From positions 17,848 through 81,847 of the forward strand of contig LGRX02033526.1 in the NCBI GenBank assembly GCA_001247695.2: a DNA stretch of 64,000 nucleotides, read 5' to 3'. Positions 33,786 through 44,243 of this stretch are shown in pieces; position 1 is the stretch's first letter; the number at the start of each line of letters is the position of its first letter. The notes under the pieces are model-generated. The model saw only the letters and a program-made list of their open reading frames with translations. It made no database searches and was not told the DNA's origin. Position numbers and translations under genes: made by a program. Source of the stretch: Cymbomonas tetramitiformis. Its lineage: Eukaryota; Chlorophyta; Pyramimonadophyceae; Pyramimonadales; Pyramimonadaceae.

Positions 33786-33910
33786 AGTCGCTATACGTAT
33801 GCGTTCAGGTTACACGCATGCAGTTCGCTGGCAGGATGATACAAATGGAACAAAGAAGGTTGCAGCACTCAGGTTTATTTACAAAGCTATTTATTTACAT
33901 ATTTACTGTT

Positions 33911-34927
33911 TCAATCATCAGCATCGTCTTCACTAGCACTAGAAAGGATTTCGTCCCCCTTCGGAGACCCCGCTTCGGAGTTGGTGGTTTCGTATGCCCG
34001 ATGCAAATTCTCCTTGAAGATGGGGCGGAGGTGGCTGGTGGGAACCACCAGGCTCCACTTTGACTTGTCCCCGAAGGGGTAAGTCTTCTCTTCCATCGCA
34101 GCCAGAAGTTGGGACCCAAGGCCACCCGGCCCGGCGATCTTGTCGTTCGCCTTGAGGGCCTTGCCGTACAACTTCGTTCTCCAACCCGACAAAGGCCATT
34201 TGCATGCCACTTTGCCAGGCGGAGAAGAGCAACTGGGCGTTCTCAAAGGCTACGTCTTCCTTGTCGACGGCCAAAGAGAGCACCTGGGTGCAGTCACACA
34301 AAAATTTACGATCAGCTGCAAATGTCACTTACGTGATTAAAGAAACTAAATACATATCCAGAAGACGTGCGGAAGATACCCAGAAGACATATGTGATATC
34401 TTCTGGATATCGTTTATTCAAGGGTTGTGCTTGCAGAACCATACCTTGATGCCACAATAGTCGCCATTCAAGTGAAGGGCGGTGGCCGACTTCCGTTTCG
34501 CTGTAGCCGACTTCAGGCCATGGGCGGCCTGAAGTGGTGAACCGGCTGTGTGCGTTATCACCCCCGTGAGAAGGGGCATGTCCGCGGTCCATGTCGCGGA
34601 CTTCCCCTTCTCGTGGTAGTACCCCGTGGGGCGTATCTCCGGATCGTTCACCAGATCCTCGAGCACGCAGTACAATACCACGTGGCTACCCACCTCAAAC
34701 CCCTCTTCAGCCTGCCCGTCCCCGTCCTCCTCCTCCTCCGCCACCGCCTTCCCCTTCCCCTTCGGGTCCTCCGCCACCGCCTTCCCCTTCGCCTTCGGGT
34801 CCACCGATGCCGCCTTCCCCTTCGCCTTCTTGTCCTCCGCCACCGCCTCCGCCACCTTCCTAACCTTATTAGAGCTGCCCGCCTTTTTTTCCAGCTCCTC
34901 GATCTGCGTCTTTGTCTCCAACTCGAC
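33911..34927 (-). pseudogene. Unidentified Lys/Glu-rich gene, frameshifted
   Basis: Reading order: exon 34927-34445 after acceptor GCATGCTTGCAG, encoding a short coiled coil (TQIEELEKK), a Lys/Ala-rich linker with repeated DPKGKGKAVAE-like units, then a compact domain (GFEVGSHVVLYCVLEDLV). Donor AAG|GTATGG leads to an exon from 34283 (VLSLAVDKEDVAFENAQLLF). Near 34165 the frame shifts by one base: the following segment (LKANDKIAGPGGLGSQLLAA) reads on in another frame to a stop at 33911. The intron holds a small GAAGAC fold-back. No family recognised. Its position among transposons suggests an element-borne or captured gene. Confidence 0.45.
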
Positions 34928-34953
34928 CTGCAAGCATGCCGCCACTGAAACAG

Positions 34954-36250
34954 TGTCCACTACCCGGTGGTACATGGGGATGTACCCAGGAGGGTCTGGG
35001 TACATAGCGATGTACCCAAGCTGCACGATGTGTTTCAATGACTAAATTCATTACTCTGTCATTAATACATGAAAATATATTATCTTAAGACCCTCCCCAG
35101 GGTGCCAATATATCGCAGGGCTAATTTTGACTCGATAGCATATCCACTCGTGACGTTCCGAACCAAGGCATGGTATCGAAACGTTTCGACCTTATCGATA
35201 GTTTTCGATAAGTTTCGAATGAGTATCGATCGATATGAATACGTACGATGTCAATATCAATCGATATGAATAAGTACTGTGTGAATATCAATCGATATGA
35301 ATAAGTACGATGCCAATATCAATCGATATGAATACGTGCAATGTTGATATCGATCAATATGAATAAGTGCACATTATTTCCCACTTATCGATGTATTGAT
35401 ATATCAATATGACCTGAGTGCACACAACATTGCAAGCAAGTACACACGGCAATGAGAAAATAATAATGAATTAGACCATACAATGCTATCTAGAACTCTA
35501 CTGTGTTAAGGCATGCCATCATGGAATGCTCAATTGTGCCTTCGGTAAGGCCTTTCCTTAAGTCACACTAACGCCTAAACGGACTTCTGGCATGTTCTTG
35601 CGTGCACGTTGGCCCTGTCTGCGAGCACGACCCATGGTGGATGGAGTTGGTCTGCTGGATGAAATTTAATGTGACGGTGCGGTTGCGGCTCATATATTAT
35701 GGCCCCCCTATGATGCTAGGCGGTACGTATACCGGGATCTGAATATGATGTGTTTTCGACCAACATAAATCCCATATTTGGGCAATCTAAGATCGATTAA
35801 TCGATCTGAGTATCGATTAATCGATATGGCCAATCGCGGTACTTTAATTTTGTATGATCGATCGATATGAATAAGTGACCTGGAGGTATCAATCGATATG
35901 AATAAGTCCCCAAGGGGTATTCGATCAATATGAATAAGTGGTCCAAGGGTATCAATCAATATTCAATATTTCGATATGTACCAAATTCATATCAATAAAT
36001 AAGAATTAATCGACATATTGATAGTATCGAAAATATTGAATATCGATACCATGCCTTGTTCCGAACTCGGCAAACTCAACTTTTCATAGGGGCAATGTAC
36101 GAGATACCGGCTGCTTTAACCGACATTTTGAGGATCAAGGCGACCTCGGATGAAAATTGTGATAAGACACTACGGAAAGAGCAGGTCGAGAACTTGACAA
36201 CACGGGTCCTCAAAATTTCAAAGGGCCGTCGAGGAGGCATGTAATATAAG
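34954..36250 (+). mobile_element. Divergent, interrupted member of the hairpin-ended element family
   Basis: The left end at 34954 (TGTCCACTACCC) resembles the TIRs of the elements at 39645 and 51064. Two hairpins follow (TGGTACAT...ATGTACCC and TGGGTACAT-AGCG-ATGTACCCA). The 3' part at 36100-36240 encodes a peptide block (CDKTLRKEQVENLTTRVLK) shared with both other elements. An 895-bp hAT-like insertion splits it. No right end was found, so the extent is approximate. Confidence 0.5.
35164..36058. mobile_element. Non-autonomous hAT-like element, 895 bp
   Basis: Terminal inverted repeat CAAGGCATGGTATCGA at the left and its reverse complement at the right, flanked by the perfect 8-bp duplication TTCCGAAC (35156-35163 and 36059-36066). 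It is AT-rich with many subterminal copies of a motif built on ATCGATATGAATAAGT. No transposase ORF. The 8-bp duplication fits the hAT superfamily. Confidence 0.85.
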
Positions 36251-36609
36251 CAAAATTCCAGTCATAGTGGTAGAATCGGCCTTTTTTTGGTAAATTCTAA
36301 GAACACATCTAACGCCATGACGTTTGAAGCTGAAACTTTTGGATGAAACGCCCACCCAATGAATGGCACTTGCTTTTTAGGGTACTACATGATGCACGCA
36401 CGTTAGATTTGGCGATGATATTGTTTAAGGAGCACATATGAGGCATCCCCATCGATGCACCCAAGGGACGTACCCAAAAATATCGACTTTTCATTTTCGT
36501 TCCGGCGGCATACGGCGGTAGCCGGCGTTTGAGTACACGTGATCAAATAGCCGGCATGCGCGCATCCGCTTATGAGGAATCGGTTTAGGGTATTGTCAAG
36601 ACATTTGCC

Positions 36610-37080
36610 CAAGACGGGCGTGCTCCACTTCCAAGCGGACTTCACCCGCATCATGGTGGAGCGGGTTTGCGACGGGCGGCTGGACCCGATTCTTAATTAA
36701 CGTATCGGACCAAGCGCATGCGGCTGCGGCCTTCAAGGAGGAAGTCCTGGCCTGCAGCGACGATTACGACGTTCGTGATGTGGGCAGGCGCCTCAGGAAC
36801 ATGATTTGCGATTTTCGATTTTTTTGGAGGTATGGGGTGTATACCTGTGTGTCGGGGAGGGACACCGAAAAGGGAAAGTGGGTTTGGCACGCCTCCCGGA
36901 CCGCCCACCCATACTACCGCAAGCACTCCGACGCCATTCGGGCGTTGGTCATTGAGACCGACGCCCGATCCAAGTACCCATCGCACGAGCAAAAAAAGGC
37001 AGCGTTGCTCAGCATCGACGGGTTGGTGCTGCACGAGCTGCCCGCCCAGGCCTTGGACGGTGAGGCGAAGGATGAGGTGG
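36610..37080 (+). pseudogene. Unidentified decayed ORF
   Basis: A frame from about 36625 (LHFQADFTRIMVERVCDGRL) shifts by one base near 36690 and continues as AAAFKEEVLACSDDYDVRDV, RNMICDFRFFWRYGVYTCVS, then KWVWHASRTAHPYYRKHSDA. It ends at a plausible donor (GATGAG|GTGGGTAC, about 37077). No family recognised. The next intron contains GAAGAC-type repeats and a solo hairpin end (37297-37345). It may be a displaced N-terminal part of the retroelement downstream. Confidence 0.4.
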
Positions 37081-37124
37081 GTACGTTAATTAGCTTAATT
37101 AATTTCTGTTTCGCCTGTTTTGTT

Positions 37125-37345
37125 GTCTCACCAAGAAGACGTCACCAGGACACCTCAGAGACGTTCTGAGGGTATTCTGCACCTCTTCCTTAGTTAATAG
37201 GGCTTAGCTAGTAGGCAAGTATGACTGAGTGTCTTCTGAGTGTCTTCTGAGTGTCTTCTGAGTGTCTTCTGGTATAACATACTAACATACGCCTGTTGTC
37301 CACTACCCGGCCTTGGGTACATCACGATGTACCCAATGTATGCAG
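37125..37345. repeat. GTCTTCTGAGT repeats and a solo hairpin end
   Basis: Four copies of GAGTGTCTTCT lie near 37228-37272. At 37297 begins TGTCCACTACCC, followed by the hairpin TTGGGTACAT-CACG-ATGTACCCAA. This matches the left end at 34954 in the same orientation. Confidence 0.75.
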
Positions 37346-37528
37346 ATTTTCCCGTGTCATTTGTGCACCGATCGCGTCCCCCGCGGTTTCCCCCACCGCC
37401 TCCGCTCCCCTCCCCATCCCTTGCTACGAGCCACTTGATGAAGTTTTGGATGAAGGGACATCCTGGACCCCGGCCGCACGGAGCAAGACGCCGCAGACGA
37501 CACCGCCTCCGGTCACTACCCCTGCAAC

Positions 37529-39588
37529 GTGCGTGGAGAGCCCATGAGGGCGTGGCCCACCATGATGTCCTTCCCCGACTCTTACCAGTTCAGGGACGGC
37601 AGGAAGGGCACAGTCTGGGACCACGCCACACAGCAGTGGGGCCCTCCCACGCCCGAGGAGAAGGAACGCGCTATGGGGTTCCAGACCGGCGCCACTCAAG
37701 GACCTGGCATCTCGGCGCGCGAACGAGGAGAGATGCTGGGCAGAGCCTTCGACGTCCGATGCGTGTCCCGCTTTCTGGCCGTGTGCTACCTGCTCAACAG
37801 AGCAGAAGCCCCGCGGGTACGAGTCGAGTCAAGACACTCCATCGCCGAACATGTCACGCCCAGGGTCGCCACCTACCACAGTGACAGGAGAGAGGAGCTC
37901 CCCGTGGACCCGCCAGAAGCCGTCGTGACCCAGTGGGCCGCGATGCTCAACGCCATCAAGCGGGCGGCACGGTTGGAGGCGTCCGAGCTACGGCAGCTGT
38001 ATGGGCCAGGCGCCACTGCCTCACTGATAGGAGCCGCATATCAGGCACCTCCAGAGTGTAGCGGTCAGCGGCCCCACGACAAAACCGGGCTAGGCGCTAC
38101 GCCAAACGAGGACGCACCCACAATGCACGACATGCCCACTTCCCTTAACACTCCCATACAGTTCGTGCCCGCCAGTGGCCCCGCACCCGCGTTCCACGCA
38201 AGCGCTCAGAGCCAAGACCGCGCCCCTCACCACAGCATCCCCAGCGAGAAGGTCGCCCGGGCCCTCAGCGCTGCAATCGGGTCGCGCGAGGCGATCGAAC
38301 CCTACGACGACGAGGCAATGCTGCGCTGGCTGAAAGACGAGCGCCACGGCGACCCCGCCCTTCATCCGGCTGCCAGCGCACGAGCACGGCACTACGCGCT
38401 CGAGGGGGAGACCTTGATCCGCATCCTGCCCAACGGGGCAAGGCGACCGGTGCCGCCAGTGGACCAGCGCCGCCGCATCGTTCAGCAAATGCACGAAAGG
38501 TGCGGGCACTTTGGCCGCCGACGCACCGCAGCCATGGTAAGAGACGCGTTCTACTGGCCCAAGCTACAGTAATCACTCACCCTTTAAGAAAACCCGGCGC
38601 ATGCTGGAAAACAGCCAGCTTTTTGGGGGTGGTACCGAAGTTGTCGAGAAAAGCTGGCTGGTTGTTTTGAGCTATGGAATCCTCGAAAATAAGAAATATG
38701 GGTGCTGGCGCCGCAGGCGGAAAATTTTGAAAATGTCGCCTTTTTAAGTGTTTATCATTGGACTTTTAAGAGAATTGCTGGCTGATTGAAAGAAAATACT
38801 TGCTAATTCTTACCGATTCCATAGGGCGCTGGCGCTGGCGGATACGCAAGTTGGTGGAATTAGCTGGCTGACCCCGTCTCGGTTTTCTTAAAGGTGAGTG
38901 ATTACTGTACACGACACATGCACCGACGCCGTGAGCAAGTGCGACGCCTGTGCCCGTTACCGCGCCAACTTCGACAAGCACGCCCCCCACCTGAACCCAC
39001 TGGAGGTCAAAGGCATGTATTATCGATTCTCCACCGATCTGGCGAAAATGCCGCGCAAAGCCAAAAACAACTACCAGTATGTCATGGTGATCGTGGAGCA
39101 CTTCACCAAATACGCCTGCCTCATCCCACTTCACACCAAAGAGCCAGCGGAGACCGCCCAGGCATTCGCCCTCCACGTAATCGCCAGGTTCGGGTGCCCA
39201 GCGGAGGTGGTGAACGACAACGGCGGCGAGTGGGAGAAGGATTTCGCACAGCTGCTCAGGGACAATCTGATCGACCACCGCACCACTATGGCGGCCAGCT
39301 ACCTCGAGCGCGCCGAGTACGTCAAGAGGGCCACCATCATGGCCGGCAGCAACATCGCCATAGCCCAGCGCCGCCAAACCGAGCGATACGCACAAGTGCG
39401 CTCAGGAAAGTACCTGCCCAAGCAGTTCAACTTCCGCGTGGGCGACTTCGTGTTCCTGAAGCGCAGCGCGAATCACGGCCTGCAGCTCCACACACGAGAC
39501 CCCATACTTCAAATCAAGGAGCTGCCAAACGATAGCACCGCCGTACTGCAGGGCCGATGCGGCAGCACGTCAAGGTATGTTTTACGCA
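37529..39588 (+). pseudogene. Retroelement ORF: DNMT-like C-terminus, H2C2 finger and integrase core, split by a MITE
   Basis: The 37529-38566 frame opens with AWPTMMSFPDSYQFRDG and EEKERAMGFQTGAT, then ERGEMLGRAFDVRCVSRFL. This matches the layout of the last motifs of DNMT3-type cytosine methyltransferases (ERxxGFPxxYT...RxxLLGxSWSVPVI). The frame ends with an integrase H2C2 finger (MHERCGHFGRRRTAA, FYWPKL). Removing the MITE and one TA copy keeps the frame and supplies the last cysteines (SKCDACARYR). The integrase core follows, with the first two acidic residues in FSTDLAKMP and VVNDNGGEW. The segment with the third catalytic residue looks deleted (HRTTMAASYLERAEYVKRA). A possible donor GTATGT at about 39574 precedes the hairpin-ended insertion. 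37529 is simply where the clean frame begins. Confidence 0.72.
38567..38907. mobile_element. Tc1/mariner-like MITE, 341 bp
   Basis: Inverted ends beginning CAGTAATCACTCACC and extending through TTTAAGAAAACC with one indel (about 27 bp), flanked by TA on both sides (38565-38566 and 38908-38909). There is no coding capacity. TA duplication and a CAGT start fit Tc1/mariner-pogo MITEs. It sits between the H2C2 finger and the integrase core. Confidence 0.9.
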
Positions 39589-39644
39589 AGGTCGACTTTA
39601 CACAAAACGTGCTCACAATACGTGCAACGTACACTGCTCGCAGA

Positions 39645-40721
39645 TGGCTACTATCCCGCAGTCCTTGTGGGAGGACCAGATTTGAATGTGGTCCTCCCAC
39701 AAGGACCTATTTTCAAATAATTTAATTGGGCATGCCAACCAAAATTGGAGGTGCGTCCAATGAAAGGTGGTCTATACAGGGTCTATACTTAGTTAGATGA
39801 TGCCTGGTTTGGCCTGGATCCACCTCATATATCTACACCGATTGCATTTGTATATGCATCCCTCGGATTTTTCAAGTCAGAATTTTTCTAATGTTAAAAA
39901 TCACTCAAAACAACACCTTATCTTCAATATTTCTTTGCTGATAGTATATGTAGGCTGAGCATGCGTCCAAGGATTCAGCAACACCGTAGCATTGTGTACA
40001 ATCATGTTTACAATAGAACACACGTTGATAACCTCACACTGGACATATATTTGCACTCAACTCGACATGTCCTATCATTTTTTGTCAAATATCAGAAAAT
40101 CTAAGGATTAATTTGGCTCTGATGTGATGTCGTGCATGCTAGATTGAGTGCGTGCATGGCACTTCCACACCAACCTCTCGCTACGGTCGGCATATTATAG
40201 ACACACTACTTGAATTTTTTAGCCATCTACATGGCCATAATGTGCAATACTTTGGCGTGCATGCATCGTTGAAGTGGAAGAAAGACAATTTCATTTTGGG
40301 AGATTTAAGGCATTTTCAGTTTTGACACCCGGTGCTTCTTCAACCGATATTGTGAGGGTCAAGATGACCTCGGATGAAAGTTTTGACAAGACACTGCAGA
40401 AGGAGCAGCTCGAGATCTTGACAACATGGGTGCTCAAATTTTCAAAGGACCTTCGAGGAGGCAGTTAGCTTGAGTAATAGCCTGGTCCTTGTGGGAGGAC
40501 CAAGGTGTAGTTCGTGATTTTTGTGAAATCACATCCCCAAATCACACCCGCTAAACATGACCCTAAAGTCACTCTAGGGACGAACCCGTGCAAATGATAT
40601 TCAATTGACAAATCAATATCATGAAAAAATGCTTGAATATGCTTTAACGGGCAAGCTAGCGACCAATATAGCCATTGCGAAGTGGTCCTTGTGGGAGGAC
40701 TAGCAATTTGGATAATAGCCA
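39645..40721 (+). mobile_element. Hairpin-ended element 1, 1077 bp, 4-bp target duplication
   Basis: Ends are TGGCTACTATCC and the reverse complement of TGGCTATTATCC, flanked by CAGA (39641-39644 and 40722-40725). Just inside the left end, TCCTTGTGGGAGGACC is followed by its own reverse complement. Near the right end the motif GGTCCTTGTGGGAGGAC occurs twice, about 200 bp apart. An internal frame (40274-40468) encodes FDKTLQKEQLEILTTWVLK, shared with the related elements. No transposase recognised. Confidence 0.85.
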
Positions 40722-40733
40722 CAGATAGTCATT

Positions 40734-42071
40734 TGCCATTTGCCCGACATCAACCCCACCATCACCTACAACCTGGATGTCAACGAAGACGCGCGGTGTC
40801 AAGTATGCAAAAAGCCGATCGCCCCGCCAGCATCCTTCTTTGCGACGACTGCAACCAGGGCTATCACCTGGCGTGCCTGCAGCCCAAGCTGACGCGAGTC
40901 CCTACTGAAGAGTTCTGGTACTGCCCCCGGTGCCTAGGCCTGTTGCCCGACGACGACCTCTCCCCACAATACCTCACTGCCTATGAAAACAGGGGCAAAC
41001 AGCTGGACGGAAAGCGCGCCTTGAAGGTCATCGATGGGATACCTTACGAGGGCACCATACGGTGGCTAGGAGCCGCAGAGAGGCCATACGCGCTAAAGTG
41101 CGAGTACGATGATGGGGACACAGAAACCTTCACTTTGGCAGAGCTGCAGCAGTACCTGTTACCGGACAACGCGACAGCCCCGCAAAAGCAAGCGGTGGCC
41201 CAGCCCCAACTGGAGGCAGAGCGCGCGCTGCACACTGCTTTAGCTACCATCCCCGACAACATGCCCAACGCGGCGGCCACACCCACACCGTTTGACAGCC
41301 TACCCGACACCTGGGACCTCGGCGACAGACAGCAGAGCATGCTGCGCGCAACGGCCACCCTCCTGCCGGGGCACTGGGACCCCGCCCACGTCACCAAGCT
41401 CAAGCAGCACATACGCCAGCAGGCCCAGGAGCTCCTAGACGCAGCCGCTACCAACGCCAGCACCATCAGACACCGCCACCCGATCATGACTGACGCGGAG
41501 TGCCAGCGCGTCAGCGCCAAACAGTGGGGCACGCAACTGGTGGTCACCACCCCTTCCGAAATCGAGCAGTTGGCAACACACATCACCTGGCATCCCGCCC
41601 GCGGACAGGGTATGTGACCCCTACGCTGGCACTGGCGCCATCGAAGCAGCCCTGCACCCACACAAAGTGTACACACACTCCTCAGACATCAACCCCGCCA
41701 TGGCCACCAGTACCCCAGTTGACGCATTACAGCCCAGCAACGTCAGACGCATGACCAGCTACAACGTCGTCGTCACCAGCCCCTCCTTCAGAGTACTGGA
41801 CATCGCCCTACCACTGCTGACGGTGGAAAGAGAACTGACATGCGCCCAACCGCCCATGTACCCTTACTTACACAACGTGTTCGACGCACACCCAGCCAGA
41901 CGAAGCTGGTTGTGGAGACTGGCCACCGCACAACGCATGAGCATCTTGCTCTGCAAGCAGAAGGGTCCACTCGGCAGACGCAACGTGTGGCTGATCATAG
42001 CCGACATCGCCACCACCACGCTGCAACGTAGGCTCAAGCCGCAAGCAGCAGCGTGCGCCATGGCCTTCTGA
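40734..42071 (+). pseudogene. Retroelement 3' ORF: PHD finger plus amino-methyltransferase-like domain, frameshifted
   Basis: The first Cys pair (RCQVCKKPIA) lies in one frame; the rest of the PHD finger (ILLCDDCNQGYHLACLQP, FWYCPRCLG) is in the next, so there is an indel near 40825-40835. A beta-rich segment with EGTIRWLGAAERPYALKCEY could be a Tudor/chromo-like fold. Near 41605 the frame shifts again into DRVCDPYAGTGAIEAAL, followed by SSDINPAM and YNVVVTSPSFRVLDIAL. These fit motif I and a motif IV (usually SPPF or NPPY) of amino-type DNA methyltransferases. TSPSF in place of SPPF suggests a dead enzyme. Stop at 42071. Confidence 0.65.
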
Positions 42072-42313
42072 CAGCAACCCACCACCTCCCTAACCGCACG
42101 GAAATTCCTCTACGTCAGGCGCCTAACAAGCCTGAGCCCCATTTATCCCAAGACCTCCACCCCGCATCACCCCCCACCCCAACGCAACGCTCCCCAGTGA
42201 CCCTAACGCAACATTGCCCGCAACCCCAACACAACACGCTCAAAAAAATAAAAACACCATCAACGCAACACGCCCACAGCCACAATGTCTACTAACGTAT
42301 TCTACTAATTTTT

Positions 42314-42935
42314 GGGCGGGTTAACAATACCTAAGGGCGATATTCGAGCACTCTAATATCCATAATAATTCGAGATATCGCATAAAACCCATGCTTGGCA
42401 ATGTTGATTGTAGTTAGTTTTGTGTGTGGAAACTTTAATTTCTGCTACTTGGATGGGTATACCGGGCTGAAATGGCGTTCAAAGTTAGGGCGGGTTGGCC
42501 CGAAAATTACGGCGGGTTAACCCCTAACTTCGTTTATTGTTGCTCCGCGTAGGCTACGTGGTGGTCCCAAGGCACTAAGTGACAATATTTGAAGGAAGTT
42601 TTATGTTTTGTGACCTTAAGTTTCGATCTAGAGCACTTCCCTATCGGTATAGACCAATCCTCAGCCCAAAATGTGTGGCGTTCTGCCAACTTTTTGGGGG
42701 TAATTTTGAAGGTTGATAAACGCCTGTTGTTCCTACTTTTTGCCCGAAGTCGATTACCAATCCTCAGACCAAAGTGTCTGGAGTTCTGCCAACTTTTTTT
42801 GGGTAATTTTGAGGGTTGATAAACGCCTGTTGTTCCTACTTTTTGCCCGGAGTTAATTACGCGCGCGATATCGTAGAAATGCCTAGGTATTGGTAACCCG
42901 CCGTAACAACGTGTTACGGCGGGTTAACCCGCCTT
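42314..42935. repeat. Region with inverted GGCGGGTTAAC ends and a 103-bp tandem duplication
   Basis: GGCGGGTTAAC at the left and GTTAACCCGCC at the right form short inverted ends; further TTACGGCGGGTTAACC copies lie inside. A ~103-bp segment starting ACCAATCCTCAG is duplicated in tandem (42653 and 42756). It may be a small DNA element, but no target duplication is certain. Confidence 0.5.
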
Positions 42936-43469
42936 TCGCAAAATAGACAACAACCGCTTCGGACAAGCGACTACGAGATCAACGCGCCACCGGAAGCACT
43001 CGGACCAACGACTACGAGACAGACACGCCCGCCACCAAAAGCACTCAAACCATCAACTACGAGACCATCTGACGACTCCCCACCCAGTGCGCCCTCAGCT
43101 GGGGGGGGGACGTTCCCCAAAGCAAAAATTTTCCTTCCTCAACAAGTCCCGCCGCCCACTATCTCCGCCGCCCCGCACACCCGCAGCCCAAACATCCCAC
43201 TCCAGTTCTCACCCGCGCACCCAAGGCGCACCACTCCCCACAACGCAGCCCACAGTCCCCCACCCGCCGTTTACAAGGACCAACGCGCCCACCACCACAG
43301 ACACCCAGACCACCCGCCACGAAATCATCACGTTCACATCCACGCCCCGACCACCGCCACCACCCTCTCTTCCCCGCTCGCCCGCATACCACGCCGCAAC
43401 GCACATACCCCACCCTCCCTGTCATAACCAGCTGAAAGCTCCCCATCCAGTACGCCCTCAGCTGGGGGG

Positions 43470-43622
43470 GATATAACTAAAAGAATTTCCCTCTCAACAA
43501 ACCTCGCAACCCAGCATCGCTGCCCCGCACACCCGAAGTCCAAACAGCCCATCCACTTCTCACCCGCGCACCCGCAGCACGCTACCCGCCAGGACACAGC
43601 GCGCGGTGCATAATCGCGACAG
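43470..43622 (+). repeat. Dispersed ~150-bp repeat, copy A
   Basis: From ATAACTAAAAGAATTTCCC to GCATAATCGCGACAG; recurs at 55009-55164 with few changes. It is preceded by a G-run (CAGCTGGGGGG) like a polypurine tract, and a similar CTCAGCTGGGGG block lies at about 43096. It may derive from the LTR of another retroelement. Confidence 0.85.
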
Positions 43623-43734
43623 CTGTCACAACTACGAACGCCCCAGACACAGGGGGGTAGGGGGTAGGGGTCCCCCTGCCGCCCACGACGGGGTCTCCCC
43701 TCTGTCCCCACTCAGTCATGCCCCTCTCCCCCCC

Positions 43735-43840
43735 ACGCAATTATACCTATTTTCCTCACTCTGTGGCACCCACTTTCCCCACTCAGTTATTACCATCTTT
43801 CCCCACTCTGTTACACCCACCTTCCCCACTCAGTTATTGC
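43735..43840. repeat. CCCCACTCAGTTA-type tandem repeat, left part
   Basis: About five degenerate ~22-bp units (TTTCCCCACTCAGTTATTAC, TTTCCCCACTCTGTTACACC). The LTR element starting at 43841 interrupts this array, which continues at 47433. Confidence 0.85.
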
Positions 43841-44091
43841 TGAAATCTGTATAGGCAGCCCTGACTGGGAGTCCCGGTCAGGCCCCTATGACAGATCCCT
43901 AGGACCAACACTGGACTGTTGACTGATCTGTAGGTTCGTACTGTGACACACGCTGTGTCACAGGTAGGCTAGACTCCGAGACCGTCCGAGACCGTTCCGG
44001 GTATATCTAGCTTAGGGTTTATTTATCTTATACAGTTTATCCACACGAGTACGGGACTTTCTGATATCTAGTGTACTTGGATATTCCGGTA
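43841..44091 (+). repeat. 5' LTR, copy 1
   Basis: 251 bp, matching 47182-47432 at all but about two positions. Contains a palindromic TGTGACACACGCTGTGTCACA block and two copies of GAGACCGT. TGGCCCCATCCACG five bases downstream could be a primer-binding site, but no tRNA match was confirmed. Confidence 0.95.
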
Positions 44092-44243
44092 GGTCGTGGC
44101 CCCATCCACGTTTTCATTCCACTTGCTATCTTGGCCATGATTGGCTAAGCAGCCGCTTGAAGAGGTGGTGCGCACTTGCGCGTTTGGGTGCGACTAGGAT
44201 TTGGACATGATTTTACGGTAGACGTCTTTTGCGGCTGCGAGTC

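Larger units (their letters stand above)
37481..42071 (+). mobile_element. Ty3/gypsy-like retroelement remnant with methyltransferase and PHD modules
   Basis: In order: a C5-methyltransferase-like C-terminus, an H2C2 zinc finger, an integrase core, a PHD finger, a small beta-rich segment and an amino-methyltransferase-like domain. All are on the plus strand and similarly GC-rich. A MITE (38567-38907) and a hairpin-ended element (39645-40721) are nested inside, and at least two frameshifts are present. Reverse transcriptase, RNase H, protease and clear LTRs were not found, so this is a decayed partial copy. Borders are approximate. Confidence 0.72.

Noticed and set aside
34591..34948. Plus-strand Pro/Ser/Arg-rich ORFs
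   Set aside because: Antisense to the Lys/Ala-rich linker of the minus-strand gene. The minus strand has the coherent splice sites.
34954..37308. One large element running between the two TGTCCACTACCC ends
   Set aside because: Both ends have the same orientation, whereas an intact element needs inverted ends. They are better read as two separate ends.
44092..44115. Primer-binding site TGGCCCCATCCACG after the 5' LTR
   Set aside because: It starts with TGG but is five bases from the LTR end, and the implied tRNA 3' end is atypical. Kept only as a note.
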